Assembly: GCA_025774245.1 (NCBI GenBank)
Contig: JALGWI010000022.1
Location: 1 to 41,824, forward strand
Direction: 5' to 3'
Length of the DNA: 41,824 nucleotides
Source of the DNA: a bacterium
Lineage (GTDB): Bacteria > Joyebacterota > Joyebacteria > Joyebacterales > Joyebacteraceae
Shown: piece by piece, positions 1 through 7,243 of the stretch
Layout of the letters: each line of letters begins with the position of its first letter
Numbering within the stretch: position 1 is the stretch's first letter
The notes under the pieces: model-generated
What the model was told of the DNA's origin: nothing
Databases searched by the model: none
The model's input: only the letters and a program-made list of their open reading frames with translations
Position numbers and translations under genes: made by a program

Positions 1-1652
1 CTGTTGAAGAACGACGCGTTCAGAGCGATCGTGGAGCGCATGATCGCGGCGAACGCCTCCGGCCTGCTGTAGTACGTGGGGAGGATCAGGTACTCGAGCT
101 TGTCGTAGAGCGAGTCGACCTCCTCCTCGGTGTCGCTCTCCTTCTCCCAGTGCTCGCCGATCGACCACCCCGTCACTCCCTCGACGTGCCCCTCGATCCA
201 CCAACCGTCGAGGACGGAGAGGCTCGGGACGCCGTTCATCGCGGCCTTCATGCCGCTCGTTCCGGACGCCTCGAGCGGCTTCAGGGGCGTGTTCACCCAG
301 AGGTCGACGCCCGACGTGAGACAGCGGCCGAGATCCATGTCGTAGTCCTCGAGATAGACGATCGGGATTGTGTCCTTGAGCGCGGCGGCGATCTCGAAGA
401 TGTGCTTGATCGTGGCCTTCCCCTCGCCGTCCCTCGGGTGCGCCTTCCCGGCGTAGACGATCTGGAGGGGTCCCACGTCGGCCGCGATCTTCCTCAGGCG
501 GTCGAGGTCCGAAAGAAGGAGGTCCGCCCTCTTATAAGGAGTGGCGCGTCTGGCGAAGCCGATCGTCAAGAGGTTCGGGTCGAGCTCGACGCCGTTTCGC
601 TCGCGCACCGTGTCGACGAGCGCGCGCTTCGCGGCCGCGTGAGCGTCGAGGATCTCGTCGGTGTCGACCGCCACGACGTAGCGGAGATACCGGTTGTCCT
701 GCCGCCACTCGGGGATGTGCCGGTCGTAGAGCTCCTGGAACGCGTCGCCGGTCCACGATGCGGCGTGGACCCCGTTCGTGACCGAGTTGAACGGGTAGCC
801 CGGGAACATCCCCTCCGCGATCTGCTCGTGTCGCATCGAGACGCCGTTCACGTAGTGGCTGCGCCTCAAGCCGAGGTACGTCATGTTGAGCACGCCGTCC
901 GTGATGCAGCCGACGGTCTCGAGACCCGCGGCCACCTCGTCGCCGAGCACCTGGCGCACCAGGTCGACCGGGAACCTGTCGTGCCCCGCCTCCACCGGCG
1001 TGTGCGTCGTGAAGACACAGCGGTTCCGCACGCCCTCGCTGACGTCAGGCGGCACGTCGGCGAGCGCGCAGTCCGGACACTCCTGTCTCAGGAGGGCGAG
1101 CGAGAGAAGCGCGGAGTGTCCCTCGTTCATGTGGCACGTGTGGACGTCGCCGTGGCCGACGGCCTCGAGCATGGCCATGCCGCCGATCCCGAGGATCGTC
1201 TCCTGGCAGAGCCGGTATCGCGGATCGCCTCCGTAGAGATCGTCGGTCAGCGTCCGGTCGCCCGGGTCGTTCTCCTCGAGCGCCGAGTCGAGGAAGTAGA
1301 CCGGCACGACGTGCCCCGCCTGGCCCTCGATCCTGTACCGCCACGCCTTGAGGGCGACGGTCCTCCCCTCGATCGTCACGCTCGCGCGGGCGTCCAGGGG
1401 CTCGAGGAACTCCTCGGGGCGCCACTCGTCGTCGACCTCGGTCTGGTTCCCCTCGGCGTCGAGCCGCTGCCGGAAGTAGCCGTCCCGGTAGAGGAGCGTG
1501 ACGGCGACCATCGGCAGGTGGAGGTCGGCGGCGGCCCGCAGCGTGTCTCCGGCGAGCACCCCGAGCCCGCCGCTGTAGGTCGGCATCGCCGGGTCGAGCG
1601 CGATCTCCATCGAGAAGTAGGCGATCGGACGAAGCTCGAGTCCCTTCGTCAT
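1..1652 (-). CDS. glgP: Alpha-glucan (glycogen/maltodextrin) phosphorylase, 3' end cut by window
   Basis: This GT35 phosphorylase releases glucose-1-phosphate from alpha-1,4-glucans in the cytoplasm, using pyridoxal phosphate. Translation from the ATG at 1652 begins MTKGLELRPIAYFSMEIALD and continues with YSGGLGVLAGDTLR, the start of the short TIGR02094-like form that lacks the N-terminal extension of animal and E. coli enzymes. MNEGHSAL lies near codon 180. SGTSGMKAAMNG, holding the PLP-binding Lys, lies near codon 467. The frame is still open at base 1 (reading ASFFN), so about 550 residues are present and probably only a few tens are missing. It is the last gene of the minus-strand run that starts with hypF, 79 bases after hypA. 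A hairpin at 1713-1733 separates it from hypA and may reduce read-through. The family call is firm; the exact glucan substrate is unknown. Confidence 0.93.
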   Translation of the reverse strand, partial: MTKGLELRPIAYFSMEIALDPAMPTYSGGLGVLAGDTLRAAADLHLPMVAVTLLYRDGYFRQRLDAEGNQTEVDDEWRPEEFLEPLDARASVTIEGRTVALKAWRYRIEGQAGHVVPVYFLDSALEENDPGDRTLTDDLYGGDPRYRLCQETILGIGGMAMLEAVGHGDVHTCHMNEGHSALLSLALLRQECPDCALADVPPDVSEGVRNRCVFTTHTPVEAGHDRFPVDLVRQVLGDEVAAGLETVGCITDGVLNMTYLGLRRSHYVNGVSMRHEQIAEGMFPGYPFNSVTNGVHAASWTGDAFQELYDRHIPEWRQDNRYLRYVVAVDTDEILDAHAAAKRALVDTVRERNGVELDPNLLTIGFARRATPYKRADLLLSDLDRLRKIAADVGPLQIVYAGKAHPRDGEGKATIKHIFEIAAALKDTIPIVYLEDYDMDLGRCLTSGVDLWVNTPLKPLEASGTSGMKAAMNGVPSLSVLDGWWIEGHVEGVTGWSIGEHWEKESDTEEEVDSLYDKLEYLILPTYYSRPEAFAAIMRSTIALNASFFN

Positions 1653-1712
1653 GAGTGGCGTCTCCCTGTGGTGTACTCTAAGGTGATCTCCGCGGCGAGC
1701 GGCTGCCGGCGC

Positions 1713-1733
1713 GACGCGGCCTCGGGCCGCGTC
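1713..1733 (-). terminator. Hairpin overlapping the hypA stop codon
   Basis: A perfect 9-bp stem (GACGCGGCC / GGCCGCGTC) with a 3-base loop covers the end of hypA. No T-run follows on the minus strand, so it may be an attenuating or mRNA-processing hairpin between hypA and glgP rather than a full intrinsic terminator. Confidence 0.35.
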
Positions 1734-2076
1734 AGTCGCTGATCTCGAGTTCCTTGATGTTGAGCTCGAGTCCGCTCTGCATACTGATCGCCCTCGAGCC
1801 GCACGACGGGCAGCCGAGCGCGATCTCCTGGTAGTCGAAGCTCTTCCCGCAGTCGCGGCACTTGCCGACGAGCGGGATCTCGTCGATCACGAGCTCGGTT
1901 CCCTCGTAGGGTCCGCCCGAAGTGACGATCGCGAACGCGTCCCGGAGGAGGATCGGCTCGATCGTCGCTCCCTTTCCGATCTCGAGGAAGATCTTCTGGA
2001 GTTGAGCGCCCGGGTGCTTCTCCAGGGTCGCGTCGACGATGCGGAGCATGCTCTGGCAGATGGAAAGCTCGTGCAC
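1732..2076 (-). CDS. hypA: Hydrogenase nickel incorporation protein HypA
   Basis: A nickel metallochaperone for [NiFe]-hydrogenase maturation, 114 aa, the usual size for HypA. It starts GTG-His-Glu-Leu-Ser; the N-terminal MHEL carries the Ni-binding His2. The zinc site is visible as CRDCG near residue 73 and CPSCG near residue 91. The GTG at 2076 is chosen because MHEL is invariant in the family and AGGGAG lies six bases upstream; the frame stays open further upstream, so a longer start would be an artefact. It sits 71 bases after hypE. Its usual partner, the GTPase HypB, is not encoded in this window. Confidence 0.93.
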   Translation of the reverse strand: MHELSICQSMLRIVDATLEKHPGAQLQKIFLEIGKGATIEPILLRDAFAIVTSGGPYEGTELVIDEIPLVGKCRDCGKSFDYQEIALGCPSCGSRAISMQSGLELNIKELEISD

Positions 2077-2147
2077 GATTCTCCCTGGTTCGATCGGCTC
2101 GCGGTGGAGCCGGCGCCCGGCGCCATCAGCCCGGGCGTCCCCCGATG

Positions 2148-3173
2148 CTAGCAGATTCGCGGGAGCTGGACGCCCTCGAGCATCACGATCGGCCGCGTCC
2201 CGCCGACCGCGGTGCGGAGGTAGACGCCGCGGCGCCCGCCGACCTCCCCGATGACGGTAGTCTCCCGTCCGAGCGGGTGCGCGCGCATCGCCTCGACGAT
2301 CCCGTCCGCGTCTTCTGCGGGAGCGACGACGATGACCTTCCCCTCGTTCGCCATGTAGATCGGGTCGAACCCGAGGATGTCGCAGACCACTTTCACCTTG
2401 CGCTCGACCGGGATCGCGCGTTCTTCGACCGTGATCCCGACGCCTGCGCGCGACGCGATCTCGTTCAGCGTGGTTCCGAGCCCGCCGCGTGTCGGGTCGC
2501 GCAGGACGTGCACATCGGGACAGGCGCCGAGCACGACCTCGACGAGCCCGTTCAGGCACGCGCAGTCGCTCTCGATCACCTCGTCGAGCCTGAGGCTCTC
2601 GCGTGCGACGAGGATCGCCGTCTCGTGATCGCCGAGCGTCCCGGAGACGATGACGGCGTCGCCGTCCTCCGCCCTCTCGCCGGACACGACGACGCCCTCC
2701 GGGATCACGCCGACGCCGGCGGTGTTCAGGATGACGCCTCCGACGGTTCCGTGCTCGACGACCTTGGTGTCGCCGGCGGCGATCACGACGCCGGCCTCCC
2801 GAGCGGTCGACGCGATCGAGTCGAGGATGCGCTCGAGGTCGGCGATCGAGAACCCCTCCTCGACGATGAGCCCGAGGGTGAGGTACGAGGGTTTCGCACC
2901 CTTCATGGATAGATCGTTGACGGTGCCCGCGACGGCGAGCGTGCCGATGTCGCCGCCCGGGAAGAAGAGCGGCTGGACGACGTACGAGTCGGTCGTGAGC
3001 GCGATGCGGCCGCGCCCGATCGTCTCGCCGGTGAGGTCCGTGAGGTCGGCAGCGTCGTCGAGCGCGTCGAGGACGGGATTCCCGAGCCTGCCGACGATGA
3101 CCTCGGCGATGAGCTCGTGCATGAGGGCGCCCCCGCTCCCGTGCGCCATTCTGATCTTCCCGTCGCGCTTCAC
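2148..3173 (-). CDS. hypE: Hydrogenase maturation protein HypE (carbamoyl dehydratase)
   Basis: HypE takes a carbamoyl group from HypF onto its C-terminal Cys and dehydrates it with ATP to a thiocyanate, the source of the CN ligands of the [NiFe] active site. The 341-aa product has the PurM/AIRS fold. The N-terminal motif MAHGSGGALMHELI is typical, and the protein ends in PRIC, whose terminal Cys is the carbamoylated residue. The gene lies 22 bases after hypD on the same strand. An AIRS relative such as selD or thiL is excluded by the PRIC tail. Confidence 0.96.
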   Translation of the reverse strand: MKRDGKIRMAHGSGGALMHELIAEVIVGRLGNPVLDALDDAADLTDLTGETIGRGRIALTTDSYVVQPLFFPGGDIGTLAVAGTVNDLSMKGAKPSYLTLGLIVEEGFSIADLERILDSIASTAREAGVVIAAGDTKVVEHGTVGGVILNTAGVGVIPEGVVVSGERAEDGDAVIVSGTLGDHETAILVARESLRLDEVIESDCACLNGLVEVVLGACPDVHVLRDPTRGGLGTTLNEIASRAGVGITVEERAIPVERKVKVVCDILGFDPIYMANEGKVIVVAPAEDADGIVEAMRAHPLGRETTVIGEVGGRRGVYLRTAVGGTRPIVMLEGVQLPRIC

Positions 3174-3195
3174 GTCGCCTCCGTCGGGCCCGCCG

Positions 3196-4308
3196 TCAGA
3201 CGGACTCCCTGTCGTACTTGTAGAACGCCGCGCACGCGCCTTCCGTCGACACCATGCAGGGGCCGACCGGCTCGCGCGGCGTGCACCGTCCCGCGAAGAG
3301 AGGGCAGTCGGTCGGTATCTTCATGCCGAGCATGATCTCCCCGCAGATGCAGCCCGAGGGTCCCGTCGCCTCCGGGACGTCGATGTCGAGACGGTCGCGC
3401 GCGTCGAACGAGCGGTACCGCTCGCTGAACTCGTGGCCGCTCATCGGGATCACGCCGATCTCGCGCCATTCGGCGTCGCACTCGTCGAAGACGTCCGCGA
3501 TGATCGCGAGCGCGGCGCGGTTCCCCTCGGGCGTGACGGCGCGCGAGTACTGGTTCTCCACCTTCGCCGCGCCGCCCGCGCGGACCGTTTCCGCCTGCTC
3601 GAGCAGCATGACTACACCTGCGAGAATGTCGAGCGGCTCGAACCCGGTCACGACGCAGGGCATGTTGTGCTCGCGTACGGTCGGCAGGTAGGCGTCGGAA
3701 CCGATGATCGCGCTGACGTGCCCTGGACAGATGTACCCGTCGAGCGGCCGCCCCGGGACCCGCGCGAGCATGTCGAGGGCGCGGGGGACCGTCTTGAAGA
3801 ACGGGAACACGGAGAGGTTCTCTATGCCGCGGCGCTTCGCCTCGACGACCGTCGCCGCGATCGTGGGCGACGTCGTCTCGAACCCGACGCCCACGAACAC
3901 GACCTCCCGATCGGGGTTCTCCTCGGCGATCTCGATCGCCTGGAGCGGACCGTAGAGAATGCGGACGTCGGCGCCCTCGGCCTTCTCCTTCTCGAGCGTC
4001 GACTCGGACCCCGGCACCCGCATCATGTCGCCGAAGGTCGTGAGGATCACGTTCGGAAGCCTCGACGCAGCGATCGCGCGATCGATCTCCGCGAGCGGGG
4101 TCACGCAGACCGGGCAGCCCGGCCCCGAGAGGAGCTTCAAGCCCCCGGGCATGAGCGATCGGAGGCCGGCCCGCGAGATCGCGACCGTGTGCGTCCCGCA
4201 GACCTCCATGAGGGAGACGGGCTCGCGCGCAAGATCGTGGATGCGCGCGATGAGCGCCCGCGCTTCGGGCTCGGACCGGAACCGCTCCTTGTCGATGAGT
4301 GTGCTCAC
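3196..4308 (-). CDS. hypD: Hydrogenase maturation protein HypD
   Basis: HypD is the iron-sulfur scaffold that with HypC assembles the Fe(CN)2CO unit. The 370-aa product carries the diagnostic motifs MEVCGTHTVAI, LLSGPGCPVCVTP, FGDMMRVPG, GVGFETTSPT and a C-terminal Cys-rich stretch (GCICGEIMLG, CPLFAGRC, GPCMVSTEGAC) that holds the 4Fe-4S cluster. The start is the GTG at 4308, which overlaps the hypC stop as GTGA, with AGAGGA upstream. The frame is open further upstream, but there it runs inside hypC in another frame. Translational coupling to hypC fits the known HypC-HypD complex. Confidence 0.95.
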   Translation of the reverse strand: MSTLIDKERFRSEPEARALIARIHDLAREPVSLMEVCGTHTVAISRAGLRSLMPGGLKLLSGPGCPVCVTPLAEIDRAIAASRLPNVILTTFGDMMRVPGSESTLEKEKAEGADVRILYGPLQAIEIAEENPDREVVFVGVGFETTSPTIAATVVEAKRRGIENLSVFPFFKTVPRALDMLARVPGRPLDGYICPGHVSAIIGSDAYLPTVREHNMPCVVTGFEPLDILAGVVMLLEQAETVRAGGAAKVENQYSRAVTPEGNRAALAIIADVFDECDAEWREIGVIPMSGHEFSERYRSFDARDRLDIDVPEATGPSGCICGEIMLGMKIPTDCPLFAGRCTPREPVGPCMVSTEGACAAFYKYDRESV

Positions 4309-4547
4309 TTCTTCCTCTCGTCCTCTTCCTCGATGGCCTGCGCGAGTTCGCCGAAGAGACGGAGCGTCTCCTCCGCCTCCTCGGCGCTCAGGCGCTGGAT
4401 CGCGAAGCCGGCGTGGATCAGAACGTACTCCCCCACCGTCGCGTCCTCGATCAGCATCAGGTTCGCCTCGCGCGTGATGCCGCCGAAGTCGACCTTCGCC
4501 GTCTGATCTTCGATCTCGATGATACGTCCTGGCACTGCGAGGCACAT
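4305..4547 (-). CDS. hypC: Hydrogenase assembly chaperone HypC
   Basis: A small chaperone (80 aa) that shuttles the Fe(CN)2CO unit from HypD to the hydrogenase large subunit precursor. It begins MCLAVPGRI; Cys2 is the iron-binding residue, exposed after Met removal. DFGGITREANLMLI and VGEYVLIHAGFAI are the remaining family signatures. GGAAGG lies nine bases before the ATG. Its last four bases overlap hypD. The 65-base gap back to hypF contains a GC-rich palindrome near 4590-4610. Confidence 0.96.
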   Translation of the reverse strand: MCLAVPGRIIEIEDQTAKVDFGGITREANLMLIEDATVGEYVLIHAGFAIQRLSAEEAEETLRLFGELAQAIEEEDERKK

Positions 4548-4612
4548 AGCGCTTTACCTTCCCGTGGTTCCCTGTCGTGTCTGCGGTGTCACCCCCGGCG
4601 CCGCGCGCGGCG

Positions 4613-6997
4613 TCATCCGGCGGCGCCGGCGTTGGCGACGACGGCCTGGCCGAGCGAGACGCCTCCGTCGTTGGTCGGAACCTCCCTGTGGAGGAGGACC
4701 TCGAAGCCGTCCCCCTCGAGGGCGCCGACGAGTGACCTCAGGAGGAACCGGTTCTGGAAGACGCCGCCCGCGAGGGCGACCTTCCGGATGTTCCTCTCCC
4801 TGGAGAGACGGCCCACCACGTCCCGGCAGAACTCGACGACCGTCCCGTGGAACGCGGCCGAGATCTCGTGTCGCGGTCTGCCGCTCCTGACGTCATCGAG
4901 CACCGCGCGGACGGTCGGCGCGGCGTCGACGACGATCCCCCCGTCCTCCTCGACCACCTCGAACGCGTAGACGCGGCCGACGGCCGCGGCGATCAGCGAC
5001 TCGAGCTCGATCGCCGCCTGGGCCTCGTAGCTGATCTCCGAGCACACGCCGATCATCGCGGACACGGCGTCGAAGAGCCGCCCCGCGCTCGACGTGTCGA
5101 TGCAGTTGATGCCCTTCTCGGTCTGCTGGACGACGAGGTCGAGCTCGCCCGGGGGCACCTTCGGAAAGAGCTCGCGTCCGAGATCCGCGAGGGCGCCGCC
5201 TTCCGCGACCCCGGCGGCGTTGAGGTGCGAGAGCGCGACCCGGTACGGATGGCGGATCGCAGCGTCGCCGCCCGGGAGGGGTACATACTTGAGATGCCCC
5301 GCCCGCTCGAAGTCGCGCAGATCGGCCACCAGAAACTCACAGCCCCAGATCGCCCCGTCGGTTCCGTAGCCCGTCCCGTCGAGGGCGAGCCCGATCACAG
5401 GCTCGTCCACGCCGTTCTCGATCATGACGGACGCGATGTGCGCGTGGTGGTGCTGCACGCCGACGAGCTCCACCTTCGCATCGTGCTCGGAGCCGAACCG
5501 CTTCGCGTACCGCGTCGCGAGGTAGTCCGGGTGGAGGTCATGCGCGACGATCGTTGGTCGCACGCGGAACCAATCCATGAACTTATCGACGGTCTCCTCG
5601 TAGAACTCCAGCGTCGCCTGGTTCTCGAGGTCTCCGATGTGCGGACTCACGAACGCCCACCCGTCGCGGAGGAGCGTGAACGTGTTCTTGAGCTCCGTCC
5701 CACACGCCAGGATCTCGCGCGTCTCGATCCCGAGCTCGATCGGGTACGGGGCGTATCCGCGCGACCGCCGCGACATCATGGTCCTGCCCGCCTCGACGAA
5801 GACGATCGAATCGTCGTTCCTGTTGACGATGTCGCGATCGTGGTCGAGGAAGGTCCGGGTGATGCCCTGTAGCCGTGTCCGCGCCTCCTCGACGTCGGCG
5901 ACGATCGGCTCGCCGGCCCTGTTGGCGCTTGTCATTATAAGGACGTCGAGATCGTCGTCGAAGAGGAGGTGATGGACCGGCGCGTACGGCAGCATGACGC
6001 CGAGGTACGCGTTCCGCGGGGCGATCAAGGGAGAGAACCGGCGCGATGAGGCTCCGTCCGCCGGCTCCTTTCCCGTCGACCTCTTCCGCACGAGCACGAT
6101 CGGACTCCAGGGGCTTGCGAGCGACTCCGCCTCGAGCTCGTTCACGTGCGCCAGTTCTCTCGCGACCTCGAGGTTCCGGCACATGATCGCGAACGGCTTC
6201 GCCGGCCGGTTCTTCTTCTCCCGGAGCGCGCGGACGGTCTCGTCGAGCACGGCCGACGCAGCGATGTGGAATCCACCGAGACCCCGGATGCCGATGATGG
6301 CGCCCTTCTTGAGGAGCCACCTCGCTGCGCCGGCGGGGTCCTCGTCCGCCGAAGCCGCGATCTCGCCGGGCATCCGCGCGTAGCTCCGTCCGAGGACGAG
6401 CTCGGCCGTGTGCTCCCCTGGTGCTGCCGGCATCACGAGCGAGAGCGCCGGCCCGCACGCCGGACACGCGTTCGGCTGCGCGTGGAACCGGCGGTCGAGC
6501 GGATCGTCATACTCGCACTGGCAGCGATCGCACATCCGGAACGACTTCATGGAGGTCTCCGGGCGGTCGTACGGCGTGCCCTCGATGATCGAGTAGCGCG
6601 GGCCGCAGTTCGTGCAGTTGATGAACGGATAGTGGTGGCGCCGGTCGCCGGGGTCGAGAAACTCGTCGAGGCAATCGGGGCAGATCGCTACGTCCGGGCA
6701 GATGAGTGTACTCTCCTCATGCTCGGCGCGGCTCGCTCGTATCTCGAAGCCGTCGAACCCCTGCTGCGCGATCTCCTCGCGCTCGACGCTCTCGATGCGC
6801 GCCAGGGGCGGCGCCTCGTCCTCGAGCGCCCGGGCGAACGCGTCGATCTCGCCGCCTACGCCCTCGGCCTCGATCACGACCCCGCGGCTCGAGTTCACGA
6901 CCCATCCCGAGATGCCGTGGCGGTGCGCGAGGCGGTACACGAACGGCCTCATGCCGACGCCCTGGACGACCCCTCTGATGACAAGCCGTTCCGCCAT
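4613..6997 (-). CDS. hypF: Carbamoyltransferase HypF
   Basis: HypF converts carbamoyl phosphate and ATP to a carbamoyl-adenylate and transfers the carbamoyl group to HypE. The 794-aa protein is full length. In order: an acylphosphatase domain (about 1-90, IRGVVQGVGMRPFVYRLA), two zinc-finger-like segments (about 105-185, with CPDC, CTNC, CDRC and CPAC pairs), a YrdC-like domain (about 200-385, with IIGIRGLGGFHIA) and a Kae1-like C-terminal domain (HHHAHIASVM, ALDGTGYGTDG, LAGGVFQNRFL). It is the first gene of the hyp run; a plausible promoter lies at 7167-7195 with a leader of about 160 bases. Confidence 0.96.
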   Translation of the reverse strand: MAERLVIRGVVQGVGMRPFVYRLAHRHGISGWVVNSSRGVVIEAEGVGGEIDAFARALEDEAPPLARIESVEREEIAQQGFDGFEIRASRAEHEESTLICPDVAICPDCLDEFLDPGDRRHHYPFINCTNCGPRYSIIEGTPYDRPETSMKSFRMCDRCQCEYDDPLDRRFHAQPNACPACGPALSLVMPAAPGEHTAELVLGRSYARMPGEIAASADEDPAGAARWLLKKGAIIGIRGLGGFHIAASAVLDETVRALREKKNRPAKPFAIMCRNLEVARELAHVNELEAESLASPWSPIVLVRKRSTGKEPADGASSRRFSPLIAPRNAYLGVMLPYAPVHHLLFDDDLDVLIMTSANRAGEPIVADVEEARTRLQGITRTFLDHDRDIVNRNDDSIVFVEAGRTMMSRRSRGYAPYPIELGIETREILACGTELKNTFTLLRDGWAFVSPHIGDLENQATLEFYEETVDKFMDWFRVRPTIVAHDLHPDYLATRYAKRFGSEHDAKVELVGVQHHHAHIASVMIENGVDEPVIGLALDGTGYGTDGAIWGCEFLVADLRDFERAGHLKYVPLPGGDAAIRHPYRVALSHLNAAGVAEGGALADLGRELFPKVPPGELDLVVQQTEKGINCIDTSSAGRLFDAVSAMIGVCSEISYEAQAAIELESLIAAAVGRVYAFEVVEEDGGIVVDAAPTVRAVLDDVRSGRPRHEISAAFHGTVVEFCRDVVGRLSRERNIRKVALAGGVFQNRFLLRSLVGALEGDGFEVLLHREVPTNDGGVSLGQAVVANAGAAG

Positions 6998-7033
6998 CTG
7001 ACCGGTGCTCCGCGATGCCGGTTACCAGCATTC

Positions 7034-7053
7034 GGCCGGCCCGCGGGCCGGCC
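7034..7053 (-). other. 20-bp GC palindrome in the hypF leader
   Basis: GGCCGGCCCGCGGGCCGGCC is a perfect palindrome that would form an 8-bp stem with a CGCG loop in the untranslated leader, 37-56 bases upstream of the hypF ATG. It could be a processing or stability hairpin; no function can be read from it. Confidence 0.4.
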
Positions 7054-7166
7054 AGCGACTCGAAACGCGCGTACCAGTGGCCCTCAATGCACATCGGGCC
7101 CGCAATCGGTCCCCGCGAGCGGGATCCGGCGGGCTCCCCTGGGCGCGTCGATCACCCCACACAGAC

Positions 7167-7195
7167 ATCTTACCCGGGCCTCGGGGGCGTGGCAA
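7167..7195 (-). promoter_or_regulatory. Candidate sigma70-type promoter for hypFCDEA-glgP
   Basis: On the minus strand TTGCCA (7195-7190) and TAAGAT (7172-7167) are spaced by exactly 17 bases. Predicted transcription starts near 7160, about 160 bases before the hypF ATG. It lies just downstream of the GT39 stop, giving the hyp cluster its own transcript. Confidence 0.5.
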
Positions 7196-7243
7196 GGGCG
7201 CGGGCGGGGCCGGCGGCCGGAAGCCGTGAAGATGGGGCACTTC

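Noticed and set aside
150-1742. A 530-codon open frame on the plus strand opposite glgP
   Set aside because: It is antisense to a clear phosphorylase. Its Arg/Val/Asp/Glu-rich translation has no family features, as expected from high third-position GC.
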